From Magnetospirillum molischianum DSM 120 (GTDB lineage Bacteria; Pseudomonadota; Alphaproteobacteria; Rhodospirillales; Magnetospirillaceae), in NCBI RefSeq assembly GCF_000294655.1, contig NZ_CAHP01000009.1, forward strand, positions 6,059-70,058: DNA of 64,000 nucleotides, written 5' to 3'. Positions 1-7,640 of the stretch are shown piece after piece. The position numbers and the translations under genes were made by a program. Position 1 is the stretch's first letter, and every line of letters starts with the position of its first letter. Under the pieces are notes generated by a model that saw only the letters and a list, made by a program, of their open reading frames with translations, searched no databases and was not told the origin of the DNA.

Positions 1-176
1 ACAGCGAGGGGGCCTTTGTCGGCAGGTCCGGACGCCGGGGGGCACGCCCGACCCTATAAAGTCGGTGCGCCGCCCCTGGGAGGACAGACGCGCACCGTGG
101 CGGTGAGGTCAGACCGCCAAACCCTTTAGTTAAAAAGGAAAAATTTCGATCGAAGCCCTAGTTGAGAAGCAAAGCT
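1..176 (-). ncRNA. Small RNA copy A of a tandem array (3' end outside window)
   Basis: Read on the minus strand, this is the third and most diverged copy of a structured element. Hairpins are visible at 99-118 (GGCGG/CCGCC stem, 10-nt loop), 64-96 (GGTGCGC/GCGCACC stem, loop containing GUCCUCCC) and 25-53 (GGTCGGG/CCGGACC stem, loop containing GCCCCCC). The same three hairpins occur in the same order in copies B and C. A terminator, if present, lies beyond base 1. The proposed 5' end near 172-176 is the conserved AGCTT block, which lies exactly 40 bp from a GAAAGGG box. No coding potential is apparent. That it is transcribed is inferred from the terminators of the sister copies. Confidence 0.55.
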
Positions 177-198
177 GATGTAAAAATCATGGGCGCGT

Positions 199-224
199 GC
201 GGATTACCGTACCCTTTCGCCGCG
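199..224 (-). promoter_or_regulatory. Conserved upstream block of small RNA copy A
   Basis: On the minus strand this block reads GAAAGGG, four bases, then GTAATCCG. The same pattern precedes copies B and C, and in all three the GAAAGGG box is exactly 40 bp from a conserved AGCTT. It is probably a promoter or activator site; I cannot assign the sigma factor or regulator. Confidence 0.45.
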
Positions 225-259
225 ATGAAGCTTTGGTAACCATTACCATTACGATGGTT

Positions 260-302
260 AAAAAAGAAAAACCCCCGCGGCCGGAGGGGACGGACGCGGG
301 GG
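260..302 (-). terminator. Intrinsic terminator of small RNA copy B
   Basis: Stem CCCCCGCG (272-279) pairs with CGCGGGGG (295-302). On the minus strand the stem is followed by a run of T with one C (260-271), which is the classic Rho-independent layout. Confidence 0.85.
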
Positions 303-474
303 AAATTCTGTCAGGTCAAACCATTGGGGGGAGACGGTCTGACTTGCGATGACGTCCAACCTTCAGGGGGAGGAAGGTTGACCGTCCAGGGCGGGGAGTT
401 CATATCCGCCACTCACCAGGGACAACAGGAGGAAAATTGAGGTCGGTTCGTTGTCTTGACTGAGGATCAAAGCT
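260..474 (-). ncRNA. Small RNA copy B of the tandem array
   Basis: On the minus strand this reads as an RNA of about 215 nt. It has an unstructured 5' part, a GGCGG/CCGCC hairpin (390-410), a perfect 8-bp stem with an 8-nt loop CUCCCCCU (357-380), a GTCA-ACC/GGT-TGAC hairpin with loop containing UCUCCCCCCAAU (315-343), and a terminator hairpin (272-302) whose loop contains GUCCCCUCC, followed by a U-rich tail. The C-rich loops resemble the anti-Shine-Dalgarno loops of alphaproteobacterial cuckoo/CcsR small RNAs, but I cannot show homology to those. There is no plausible reading frame. The strand is set by the terminator. Confidence 0.65.
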
Positions 475-500
475 TATGAAGAGAGCATTGCATCTTGCGG

Positions 501-546
501 GTTACGATGCCCTTTCTACACGATTACCCTTTCGTAATGATCGGGT
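501..546 (-). promoter_or_regulatory. Conserved upstream block of small RNA copy B, with duplicated tlyA tail
   Basis: On the minus strand this contains two GAAAGGG boxes and a GTAACCCG element, with the proximal GAAAGGG 40 bp from AGCTT. The distal part repeats the last codons of tlyA: read in frame it would give P-I-I-T-K-G-stop, as at the real tlyA end (871-890). This suggests the repeat unit was duplicated together with the tlyA 3' end. Confidence 0.5.
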
Positions 547-615
547 TTTCCATCAAAGACGTACAGACCACCCACCCCCGTAACAACGCGGTCCACCTTC
601 TCCGCCGAGGCAAAT

Positions 616-652
616 AAAAAAACCCCCACACCAGGGGGGACTGGCGCGGGGG
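616..652 (-). terminator. Intrinsic terminator of small RNA copy C
   Basis: Stem 623-634 pairs with 641-652 (CCCCC and CCAG blocks pairing with CTGG and GGGGG, with mismatches between). On the minus strand it is followed by seven T (616-622). The hexaloop is UCCCCC. Confidence 0.8.
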
Positions 653-821
653 TCTTTTGGGGTGGCCAAACCATGGGGGGACATGGATCTGGCCCTTGAT
701 CCGCGCGCCTTCCTGGGGGGACAGGGGGGGGTAAGGCGCGCTAAATGGCGGGAGTTCAAAACCGCCGAAACAGAGAGAAAAAACGGGAAGTTGGTAAGCG
801 TCTTGGCTGATGTTTGAAGCT
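616..821 (-). ncRNA. Small RNA copy C of the tandem array
   Basis: This is the copy closest to tlyA. On the minus strand it has a GGCGG/CCGCC hairpin (747-766), a GCGCGCCTT/AAGGCGCGC hairpin with a long C-rich loop (703-741), a GGCCAAACCATG-type stem with hexaloop UCCCCC (664-694), and a terminator hairpin with loop UCCCCC (623-652) followed by seven T. Predicted length is about 205 nt. Hairpin order and loop character match copies A and B, while stem sequences differ with compensating changes. That is the signature of selection on RNA structure rather than on a protein. Confidence 0.65.
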
Positions 822-844
822 GATAGAAAGATGATGCCCGGACT

Positions 845-892
845 CGGATTACGGCGCCCTTTCGGTCCGATTAACCTTTCGTAATGATCGGA
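845..892 (-). promoter_or_regulatory. Conserved upstream block of small RNA copy C, overlapping the tlyA 3' end
   Basis: GAAAGGG, four bases and GTAATCCG on the minus strand, again with GAAAGGG exactly 40 bp from AGCTT (817-821). A second GAAAGG lies inside the last codons of tlyA, so the promoter or operator of copy C overlaps the tlyA stop region. Confidence 0.45.
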
Positions 893-1653
893 CTTTCTGC
901 TCCCTCCTCTGGCTGATCCCGCCGCCCGACGATCAGAAACTCGCGATTGCCTTCCGGGCCTTGAATCGGGCTTTCCGAAATACCCTCAACCCGCCAGCCC
1001 GAACGCAACGACAGCCAGGATCGAATCCGCTCGCAGACTTCCTGATGCAATTCAGGCTCACGCACGACCCCCCCTTTCCCCACCCGGCCCTTTCCGACCT
1101 CGAATTGCGGCTTGATCAGCGCCGCAAGAACGGCACCGGGCCGGGTCAGATCCATCGCGGCGGGCAATACCGTTTCCAATCCGATGAAGCTGGCATCGCA
1201 GACCACCATATCGATCGGCTCGGGAATATCGGCCACGGTCAGGTGGCGGGCATTGGTCCGTTCCATCACAACGACGCGGGGATCGGTGCGCAGCTTCCAA
1301 GCCAATTGGCCATGACCGACATCGACAGCATAAACCCGCGCCGCTCCATGGGTCAGAAGGACATCGGTGAAGCCGCCGGTCGAAGCGCCGACATCAATGG
1401 CGGTCTTGCCGTTGGGATCGATCGCAAAGGTTTCGATCGCATGAGACAGCTTCAGCCCGCCTCGCGACACCCAGGGATGGTCCTGCCCCTTCAGCGTCAG
1501 CGGGAAATCCTCTGCCACCGGCGTGCCGGGCTTATCGACACGGCGATCACCCGAATAGACCAGCCCCGCCAGCACCAGAGCCTGGGCGCGAGACCTGCTT
1601 TCCACCAAGCCGCGATCGACCAGAAGCTGGTCTACTCGTTTACGTTCCGCCAT
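871..1653 (-). CDS. tlyA: TlyA-family S4-domain RNA 2'-O-methyltransferase
   Basis: The 260-residue product matches the TlyA/hemolysin A family, which 2'-O-methylates ribosomal RNA. An S4 RNA-binding domain occupies about residues 3-65 (RVDQLLVDRGLVESRSRAQAL). It is followed by an FtsJ-like Rossmann methyltransferase domain with the SAM loop AIDVGASTGGFTDVLL near residue 85, the DVVCDASFI-type motif, and IKPQFEVGK. In many alphaproteobacteria tlyA follows dxs; here it lies near xseB-ispA-dxs but on the opposite strand, divergent from the deacetylase-like gene. Its last codons overlap the upstream block of the adjacent small RNA. Length and motifs are intact. Confidence 0.9.
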   Translation of the reverse strand: MAERKRVDQLLVDRGLVESRSRAQALVLAGLVYSGDRRVDKPGTPVAEDFPLTLKGQDHPWVSRGGLKLSHAIETFAIDPNGKTAIDVGASTGGFTDVLLTHGAARVYAVDVGHGQLAWKLRTDPRVVVMERTNARHLTVADIPEPIDMVVCDASFIGLETVLPAAMDLTRPGAVLAALIKPQFEVGKGRVGKGGVVREPELHQEVCERIRSWLSLRSGWRVEGISESPIQGPEGNREFLIVGRRDQPEEGAESPIITKG

Positions 1654-1747
1654 TCCCCATACACTCCGTCGAAATCAGGGATGGAAATTGCGCCGTCCAT
1701 CCCGGAGAATAAACCCATAATCTTCGAACGCGGGGTGATTCGGCCGC

Positions 1748-2680
1748 ATGACCACGCTCCTGTACACTCATCCGCTCTGCCTGGAACACGACACCGGGGA
1801 CTATCATCCCGAATGTGCCGACCGCATCAAGGCAGTGATCGCCGCGCTGGAAAGCGAGGAATTTTCTATGTTGCTGCGCGATACAGCTCCGCGCGCAACC
1901 ATGGAACAAGTGATGCGCGCCCATCCGCTCGACTACATCGATCTGGTGTTGGAATCGGCACCGACCGGACCGGGGCTACATTCGCTCGATAACGACACCG
2001 TGCTGTCGGAACATTCGGGCGAGGCCGCCCTGCGTGCTGCCGGGGCCGGAGTCGCTGCCGTCGATGCCGTCGCCTCCGGGCAGGTCCACAACTGTTTCTG
2101 CGTGGTCCGCCCGCCCGGTCATCACGCCGAGATCAGTACAGCGATGGGGTTCTGCTTCTTCAACAATGCAGCCATCGCCGCCTTGCATGCGCGCGACGCC
2201 CACGGGTTCAAGCGGGTCGCCGTAGTCGATTTCGACGTCCATCACGGCAACGGAACCCAGCAGATTTTGTGGGATCAACCCGGCACGTTCTATGCCTCAA
2301 CCCACCAGGAACACGCCTACCCCGATACCGGCTCGGCCGATGAGACCGGGGGCAAGGGAATGATCGTCAACATCCCCCTGCCCGCCGGCACCGGATCGGC
2401 CGATTTCCGGATGGCGTTCGGCGACATGCTGATCCCACGCCTGCGCGCCTTTGCCCCCGATTTCGTCATCATATCCGCCGGTTTTGACGCGCATGCCTCC
2501 GACCCGCTCGCCCACCTGCGACTGACCACAGCTGATTTCGGTTGGGCAACCCGTGAGATTCTCCAAGTCGCCGAGGAGTATGCCGGACGCCGGGTGGTTT
2601 CGGTGCTGGAGGGTGGCTACGACCTGCGCGCACTCGCCGATAGCGCCCGCGAACACGTTCGCGCACTGATGGGATTTTAA
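1748..2680 (+). CDS. Histone deacetylase / acetoin-utilization family deacetylase
   Basis: The 310-residue protein belongs to the zinc-dependent deacetylase (HDAC/AcuC/acetylpolyamine amidohydrolase) superfamily. Visible signatures are RPPGHHAE (catalytic His pair, near residue 120), DFDVHHGNGTQ (metal-binding Asp and His), STHQ, and SAGFDAHASDPLA with the third metal ligand Asp. The C-terminal SVLEGGYDL is also typical. The substrate in bacteria is usually unknown; acetylated proteins or polyamines are possible. It sits upstream of xseB-ispA-dxs with a 181-bp gap that shows no clear gene. Confidence 0.88.
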   Translation: MTTLLYTHPLCLEHDTGDYHPECADRIKAVIAALESEEFSMLLRDTAPRATMEQVMRAHPLDYIDLVLESAPTGPGLHSLDNDTVLSEHSGEAALRAAGAGVAAVDAVASGQVHNCFCVVRPPGHHAEISTAMGFCFFNNAAIAALHARDAHGFKRVAVVDFDVHHGNGTQQILWDQPGTFYASTHQEHAYPDTGSADETGGKGMIVNIPLPAGTGSADFRMAFGDMLIPRLRAFAPDFVIISAGFDAHASDPLAHLRLTTADFGWATREILQVAEEYAGRRVVSVLEGGYDLRALADSAREHVRALMGF

Positions 2681-2861
2681 TCACTATTTCGCAGCGCCGT
2701 TTTTTTCGGCACTCGTGACGACTAAACCGGCCCTTCGGCGGAAAATCCGCGTGCGCACCCCCTTGCGCAGCGCTTGCCTTCGGCGAAGAGCAACCGTAAA
2801 CTTCCGCGCTTCCTCGCCCCTGGGTACCAACACCCGGAGGCAATGACCAATCTAAGGACCC

Positions 2862-3107
2862 ATGGCCGACCTGCCGCCAGACATAACCGCTCTCAGCTTC
2901 GAAGACGCCTTAGCCGAACTGGAGCGCATCGTGCGCCAGCTCGAAGAGGGGCGCGGTCGCCTGGATGACTCGATCGCTGCTTACGCACGAGGCGTAGCAC
3001 TCAAGACACATTGCGAAGCCCGGTTGGAAGAGGCGCGGACCAAGGTCGACCGCATCGTTTCCAGCCCAGATGGGGCCGTTTCCACAGAACCCGCCGACCT
3101 AGCGTGA
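2862..3107 (+). CDS. xseB: Exodeoxyribonuclease VII small subunit
   Basis: This 81-residue protein shows the XseB signature: LSFEDALAELERIVRQLEEG in the N-terminal half and a long amphipathic helix through LDDSIAAYARGVALKTHCEARLEEARTKVDRI. It partners XseA in the nuclease that degrades single-stranded DNA to oligonucleotides. The large subunit is not in this window. xseB directly precedes ispA with a 19-bp gap; xseB-ispA-dxs is a conserved operon in proteobacteria. Confidence 0.93.
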   Translation: MADLPPDITALSFEDALAELERIVRQLEEGRGRLDDSIAAYARGVALKTHCEARLEEARTKVDRIVSSPDGAVSTEPADLA

Positions 3108-3126
3108 TCCACAATCGGGTGATCCT

Positions 3127-4032
3127 TTGAGCCAGTCTTCGATTTCTCCCCGCCTCACCGAGGCCCTCACGGTCACCAGCCAGGCTGTCAATGCCGAGCT
3201 TGACCGCCTGCTGCCGCAAGCCGATGGACCTGAAAACCGCGTAATCGAGGCCATGCGCTATTCCAGCCTTGATGGCGGCAAGCGTCTGCGGCCGTTCCTG
3301 GTCATGCAGTCGGCATCGCTGTTCCGCGTCGCCGAAAGTGCGGCGATTCGCGTCGCCTGTGCGATCGAGATGATCCATTGCTACTCGCTGATCCACGACG
3401 ATCTGCCCTGCATGGATAATGACGACCTGCGCCGTGGTCGGCCGACCTGTCATCGGCATTTCGACGAATCCACCGCGCTGCTGGCCGGCGATGCGCTCCA
3501 GACCCGCGCCTTCGAAGTGTTGGCCAACCCCGCCACCCATCCCGACCCTCAGGTCCGCTGTGATCTGGTGAGCGAACTGGCTCACGCCTCTGGCGGTCTC
3601 GGCATGGTCGGCGGCCAGACAATCGATCTCCAGGCCCACACCCTTGATCTTGACGTCGCCGGCATCACCCGGTTGCAACAGATGAAGACCGGGCGGCTGT
3701 TCTCGTTCTCGTGCGAGGCGGGTGCGGTGCTGGGCAAGGGGCATGGCGAACTGCGTCTCGCCCTGCGCAATTATTCCCACGATCTCGGTCTGGCCTTCCA
3801 GATCGCGGACGACATCCTTGATGTCGAAGGCGACGCCGAGGAAGTCGGCAAACAAGTCCAAAAGGACGCCGACGCCGGCAAGGCTACCTTCGTTTCCCTT
3901 CTTGGTCTCGACCGTGCCCGGTCGCAGGCCGCAATGCTGGCAGAACAGGCCTGCCGTCACCTCGATCCCTTCGGCGAAGCGGCCGATCTGATGCGGGATG
4001 TCGCCCGCTTCGTCGTCCAGCGCCGTTCCTGA
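3127..4032 (+). CDS. ispA: Farnesyl/geranyl diphosphate synthase
   Basis: This polyprenyl synthetase condenses IPP with DMAPP and GPP. The first aspartate-rich motif is [17 protein letters not shown] and the second is DDILDVEGD; the substrate-binding GGKRLRP is near the N terminus. The 301-residue length is normal. The start is TTG at 3127, with GGTGAT upstream; the first in-frame ATG would cut off part of the N-terminal helix. It lies between xseB and dxs, so both the enzyme making DXP and a prenyl chain-elongating enzyme are co-transcribed. Confidence 0.92.
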   Translation: MSQSSISPRLTEALTVTSQAVNAELDRLLPQADGPENRVIEAMRYSSLDGGKRLRPFLVMQSASLFRVAESAAIRVACAIEMIHCYSLIHDDLPCMDNDDLRRGRPTCHRHFDESTALLAGDALQTRAFEVLANPATHPDPQVRCDLVSELAHASGGLGMVGGQTIDLQAHTLDLDVAGITRLQQMKTGRLFSFSCEAGAVLGKGHGELRLALRNYSHDLGLAFQIADDILDVEGDAEEVGKQVQKDADAGKATFVSLLGLDRARSQAAMLAEQACRHLDPFGEAADLMRDVARFVVQRRS

Positions 4033-4045
4033 GGCAATTCCGAAC

Positions 4046-5971
4046 ATGAGTTCAACTCCTCCCCGTCTCCCGAAAGCGCCCCTGCTTGACCGCATTTCCG
4101 GTCCGGAGGATTTTCGAGATTTCACCGTTGAGGAACTGATCCGGCTGACCGAAGAAGTCCGCCAGACCATGATCCATTCCGTGTCGTACACCGGCGGCCA
4201 TCTTGCCGCCGGGCTGGGTGTCGCCGAATTGACGGTCGCACTGCACTATGTCTTCGACACGCCCAACGACAAGCTGATCTGGGACGTCGGCCACCAGGCT
4301 TATCCGCACAAAATCGTGACCGGACGGCGCGACAAGATGCTGGGGCTGCGCCACGGCGGCGGGCTGTCCGGTTTCACCCGCCGGGCCGAAAGCGAGTATG
4401 ACCCGTTCGGGGCGGGTCATTCCTCGACCTCGATTTCGGCGGCGCTGGGTATGGCGGTCGGGCGCGATCTCCAGGGCACCCAAAAGAACATCATCGCCGT
4501 CATCGGCGATGGCGCGATGAGTGCCGGTCAAGCCTATGAGGCGATGAACAATGCCGGAGCCCAGGGCTCGCGGCTGGTCGTCGTCCTCAACGACAACGAT
4601 ATGTCGATTGCCCATCCGGTCGGCGCGATGAGCGCCTATCTGTCGCGGCTGATGTCGTCGCCGAAGTATCACTCGATCCGCCATCTTGCCAAGGATCTGG
4701 TGCAGTTGCTGCCCCCGCCGCTCGAACGCGCCGCCAAACGCGCCGAGGAATACGCCCGTGGCATGGTTACCGGCGGCGGAACCCTGTTCGAAGAACTGGG
4801 CTTTTTCTATATCGGCCCGGTCGATGGCCATAATTTCGAGCACCTGCTCCCGGTCCTGAAAAACGTTCGCGATTCGGACTCCAACACCCCGGTTCTGCTT
4901 CATGTGGTGACCAAGAAAGGCAAGGGCTACGCTCCTGCCGAGGCTGCCGCCGACAAGTATCACGGCGTTGGACGCTTCGACGTCGTGACGGGTCAGTTCG
5001 AAAAGCCGGTGGCCAACGCTCCGTCTTATACCTCGGTATTCGCCAAGGCTCTGCTCGCCGAGGCCGAAGCCGACGACCGCGTCGTTGCCATCACCGCGGC
5101 GATGCCCGGCGGAACCGGACTTGATCGGTTCAGCTCGCGCTTCCCCGGCCGCTGCTTCGACGTCGGTATCGCCGAACAGCATGCGGTGACCTTCGCCGCC
5201 GGTCTCGCCTGCGAAGGGCTGAAGCCGTTCTGCGCTATTTACTCCACCTTCCTGCAACGCGCTTACGACCAGTTGCAGCATGACGTGGTGTTGCAGAAAT
5301 TGCCGGTGCGTTTCGCCATCGACCGCGCCGGTCTGGTCGGTGCCGATGGGGCGACCCATGCCGGAGCCTACGACCTCGCCCTGCTCGGCTGTCAGCCCGA
5401 CATCGTTATCATGTGCCCGTCGGACGAAGCCGAATTGATGCATGCCGTCGCCACCGCCGCCTCGATCGACGATCGTCCCTCGGCATTCCGCTATCCGCGC
5501 GGCGAAGGCATGGGAATCGAATTGCCCGATCGTGGCTCTGTTCTGCCGATCGGCAAGGGTCGTATCCTGCGCGAGGGTAACCGGGTTGCGATTCTCACTC
5601 TGGGAACCCGCTTGGTCGAAGTGCTGAAAGCCGCAGACGAACTGACCGCGCTTGGTCTGTCGCCGACTGTCGCAGACGCCCGCTTCATGAAGCCGTTGGA
5701 CGAAGATCTTGTTCTGCGTCTGGCCCGCGAACACGAAGTTCTGATCACGATTGAGGAAGGCTCGATTGGCGGCTTTGGCAGCCACGTTCTGCAATTGCTG
5801 GCCAGCCAAGGCGCACTTGATCGTGGATTGAAGATTCGGCCGATGATCCTGCCTGATATCTTTATCGAGCATGATACGCAGTGGGAGCAGTACGAGAAGG
5901 TCGGATTGAACGCCAGCGGTATCGTCAAAACGGCACTATCCGCATTGGGTGATCCCAAGCTTTCCGCCTAA
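4046..5971 (+). CDS. dxs: 1-deoxy-D-xylulose-5-phosphate synthase
   Basis: This transketolase-type TPP enzyme makes DXP from pyruvate and glyceraldehyde-3-phosphate, the first step of the MEP isoprenoid pathway. The 641-residue protein shows [11 protein letters not shown], the TPP-binding [18 protein letters not shown], the [15 protein letters not shown] segment, and the transketolase C-domain with [17 protein letters not shown]. The ATG at 4046 follows the ispA stop by 13 bp and is preferred over an in-frame upstream extension that would overlap ispA. A strong terminator follows. Confidence 0.95.
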   Translation: MSSTPPRLPKAPLLDRISGPEDFRDFTVEELIRLTEEVRQTMIHSVSYTGGHLAAGLGVAELTVALHYVFDTPNDKLIWDVGHQAYPHKIVTGRRDKMLGLRHGGGLSGFTRRAESEYDPFGAGHSSTSISAALGMAVGRDLQGTQKNIIAVIGDGAMSAGQAYEAMNNAGAQGSRLVVVLNDNDMSIAHPVGAMSAYLSRLMSSPKYHSIRHLAKDLVQLLPPPLERAAKRAEEYARGMVTGGGTLFEELGFFYIGPVDGHNFEHLLPVLKNVRDSDSNTPVLLHVVTKKGKGYAPAEAAADKYHGVGRFDVVTGQFEKPVANAPSYTSVFAKALLAEAEADDRVVAITAAMPGGTGLDRFSSRFPGRCFDVGIAEQHAVTFAAGLACEGLKPFCAIYSTFLQRAYDQLQHDVVLQKLPVRFAIDRAGLVGADGATHAGAYDLALLGCQPDIVIMCPSDEAELMHAVATAASIDDRPSAFRYPRGEGMGIELPDRGSVLPIGKGRILREGNRVAILTLGTRLVEVLKAADELTALGLSPTVADARFMKPLDEDLVLRLAREHEVLITIEEGSIGGFGSHVLQLLASQGALDRGLKIRPMILPDIFIEHDTQWEQYEKVGLNASGIVKTALSALGDPKLSA

Positions 5972-5990
5972 TTTCGGCAGCAAAATCAAA

Positions 5991-6023
5991 CGGGCAGCCT
6001 TTCCTAAGGCTGCCCGTTTTTTT
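5991..6023 (+). terminator. Intrinsic terminator after dxs
   Basis: Perfect stem CGGGCAGCCT / AGGCTGCCCG with loop TTCCTA followed by seven T. It ends the xseB-ispA-dxs transcript. Confidence 0.9.
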
Positions 6024-6095
6024 GCGCGTGTATAACACTTTTGACTCGTTGTTAGATTGGATTCACCGTGACAAGATGTGCCTTTCCCGGTATCG

Positions 6096-6111
6096 ATTGA
6101 ACTTCTTCAAT
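6096..6111. promoter_or_regulatory. Inverted repeat upstream of the ArsR-type regulator (candidate operator)
   Basis: Perfect repeat ATTGAA-CTTC-TTCAAT, about 50 bp before the regulator start and followed by an AT-rich stretch (TACCTTATATATC) that could hold a -10 element. It suits autorepression by a dimeric winged-helix protein. Confidence 0.45.
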
Positions 6112-6158
6112 TTAGTGATACCTTATATATCTCGTCTGCCAGCGAGGATTCCGTATCG

Positions 6159-6476
6159 ATGGATGTCGACAAACTTCACGAAAGCGCCCGCAAAGCTAGC
6201 GCATTGCTCAAAGCCATGAGCAATGAGCACCGTCTGATGATTCTGTGCCAATTATTGCGGGGAGAAAAATCGGTCGGAGAACTTGAACGAGTGATCGGCC
6301 TTAGCCAGTCCGCCTTATCGCAGCATCTCGCCCGTTTGCGCCGCGACAGTCTGGTCAGGACTCGCCGTCAAGCTCAAACTATTTTCTATTCCCTGGCCGG
6401 TCGCGAGGCCGGGGCTGTCATCGATACACTTTATCATCTCTATTGCGCCCCTGAAGACGCTGTTGCCGCACAATAA
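6159..6476 (+). CDS. ArsR-family regulator, SqrR/BigR-like thiol sensor
   Basis: The 105-residue winged-helix protein shows the ArsR DNA-recognition segment SQSALSQHLARLRRDSLVRTRR and a beta wing TIFYSLAG. It has exactly two cysteines, Cys30 and Cys96. Their 66-residue separation equals that of the sulfane-sulfur sensors SqrR (Cys41/Cys107) and BigR (Cys42/Cys108), in which the pair forms a persulfide-derived bridge. The metal sites of classical ArsR/SmtB (CxCxxC) are absent. The start at 6159 gives the family-typical N terminus. No sulfide-oxidation gene is adjacent, so the regulon is unknown. Confidence 0.8.
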   Translation: MDVDKLHESARKASALLKAMSNEHRLMILCQLLRGEKSVGELERVIGLSQSALSQHLARLRRDSLVRTRRQAQTIFYSLAGREAGAVIDTLYHLYCAPEDAVAAQ

Positions 6477-6492
6477 AGAGCGCGGCAATTAG

Positions 6493-6516
6493 AAAAACGG
6501 GGCGTTGCGCGCCCCG
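6493..6516 (-). terminator. Intrinsic terminator of the hisI-cobW transcript
   Basis: Stem CGGGGCG / CGCCCCG, followed on the minus strand by five T and then an AT-rich tail, just beyond the cobW-like stop codon. It sits between converging genes. Confidence 0.7.
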
Positions 6517-6532
6517 CCCTTTCCCAGGATTT

Positions 6533-7621
6533 TTATCCGGCAAGGTCGAGGGCCAGCACTCCCGACAGCAATTCCTCCACCATTTCGCGAGGAAGATCAC
6601 GGGTGATAAAAACAATCCGGGTCCGATGATCGTCATCGGGCCACCCCGGCAACGGCGCAGGCGGATGGAAGACGTGCTGGACACCATGGATCGCCAGGGG
6701 TTCCGGCACTTCGCGGGCGTTGACGATACCTTTGACCCGCAACAAATTTTCGCCCTTCGACGAAATCATCAATTCCAATGCCAACGCTAACGAAGGCCAG
6801 GATACCGGCTCGTCCGTCGTAAAGACGAACGACTGGATTCGGTCGTCATGGCGGTTGGGGTCATGACTATGATGACCGTGCCCGTGTTGGTGATGTCCTC
6901 CATGGCCGTGGCCGTGTTTGTCATGTCCGTGGCCGTGATCATGGCCATGATCGCGATAGGCTTCTTCGTTGAGCCAGCGGGCGACATCGGGAATCTTCGA
7001 ATCCCGACTGAAAAGTCCGGCATCGAGAATCGACGCGGGATCGATTTGTCCGTGATCAGCCTCAATGATCGGAGCGGCGGGATTAAGGCGGGACAAGCGC
7101 GCTTTCAGGGCCGCCAACGTCTCGGGCGAGGCCAGATCGGTCTTCGTCAGGATCAAACGGTCGGCCACCGCCGCCTGCTTGACCGCTTCAGGCTGAGTAT
7201 CCAGGGTGTGGTCGCCGCACACGCCGTCGATGGTGGCAACGATGCCATCAAGCTTGTAGCGCGAGGCGATCATCGGGTCGGTCATCAGGGTATGGATGAT
7301 CGGAGCCGGATCGGCCAGCCCGGTGGTCTCGATCACCACCCGCGAAAAATCAGGCACCTCGCCACGGGTCCGCTTGATGAACAGATCGCGCATTCCTTCG
7401 ACCAGATCGCCGCGCACCGTACAGCACAGACAACCCGATTGCAGCAACACGACCGTCTCTGCCACAGAACGGACCAACAAATGATCGAGTCCAACGGAGC
7501 CGAACTCATTGATGAGGACGGCCGTATCGGACAATTCCGGCCGCGCCAACAGATGGTTGAGCAACGTCGTTTTGCCGCTGCCCAGAAAGCCGGTCAGAAC
7601 GGTAACGGGAATCAGACTCAT
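6533..7621 (-). CDS. COG0523/CobW-family GTPase, putative zinc chaperone
   Basis: The 362-residue protein has the G3E GTPase P-loop GFLGSGKTT (residues 11-19), the family metal motif GCLCC (63-67, CxCC), the Walker B-like ETTGLADP, and NKxD-like TKTD. The C-terminal CobW_C domain is separated from the GTPase by a very His-rich stretch with more than 15 His (around residues 238-275), expected to bind metal. Co-transcription with hisI and divergence from a Zur-type regulator point to the zinc-linked COG0523 branch rather than cobalamin synthesis. The start at 7621 avoids overlap with hisI. Confidence 0.85.
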   Translation of the reverse strand: MSLIPVTVLTGFLGSGKTTLLNHLLARPELSDTAVLINEFGSVGLDHLLVRSVAETVVLLQSGCLCCTVRGDLVEGMRDLFIKRTRGEVPDFSRVVIETTGLADPAPIIHTLMTDPMIASRYKLDGIVATIDGVCGDHTLDTQPEAVKQAAVADRLILTKTDLASPETLAALKARLSRLNPAAPIIEADHGQIDPASILDAGLFSRDSKIPDVARWLNEEAYRDHGHDHGHGHDKHGHGHGGHHQHGHGHHSHDPNRHDDRIQSFVFTTDEPVSWPSLALALELMISSKGENLLRVKGIVNAREVPEPLAIHGVQHVFHPPAPLPGWPDDDHRTRIVFITRDLPREMVEELLSGVLALDLAG

Positions 7622-7640
7622 GGCGGGGGGTATCCTTGGT

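Noticed and set aside
553-759. 68-residue minus-strand frame inside the small-RNA array
   Set aside because: It lies across a terminator and several hairpins of copy C, has no ribosome-binding site, and its composition follows the G/C runs of the stems. Copies A and B have no matching frame.
1-892. Reading the array on the plus strand as a CsrB/RsmY-like RNA with GGA loops
   Set aside because: Plus-strand loops do contain GGGGGA, but both terminators have their T-runs on the minus-strand side, and the conserved upstream blocks also lie at the minus-strand 5' side. The minus strand is favoured, though a CsrA-binding plus-strand transcript is not strictly excluded.
961-1992. 343-residue plus-strand frame across tlyA and the deacetylase gene start
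   Set aside because: It is antisense to tlyA and overlaps the start of the deacetylase gene out of frame; codon pattern and motifs support the other two genes.
4052-5872. 606-residue minus-strand open frame opposite dxs
   Set aside because: Dxs is a perfect family match on the plus strand. The antisense frame is a GC-rich codon-bias shadow and has no recognisable domains.
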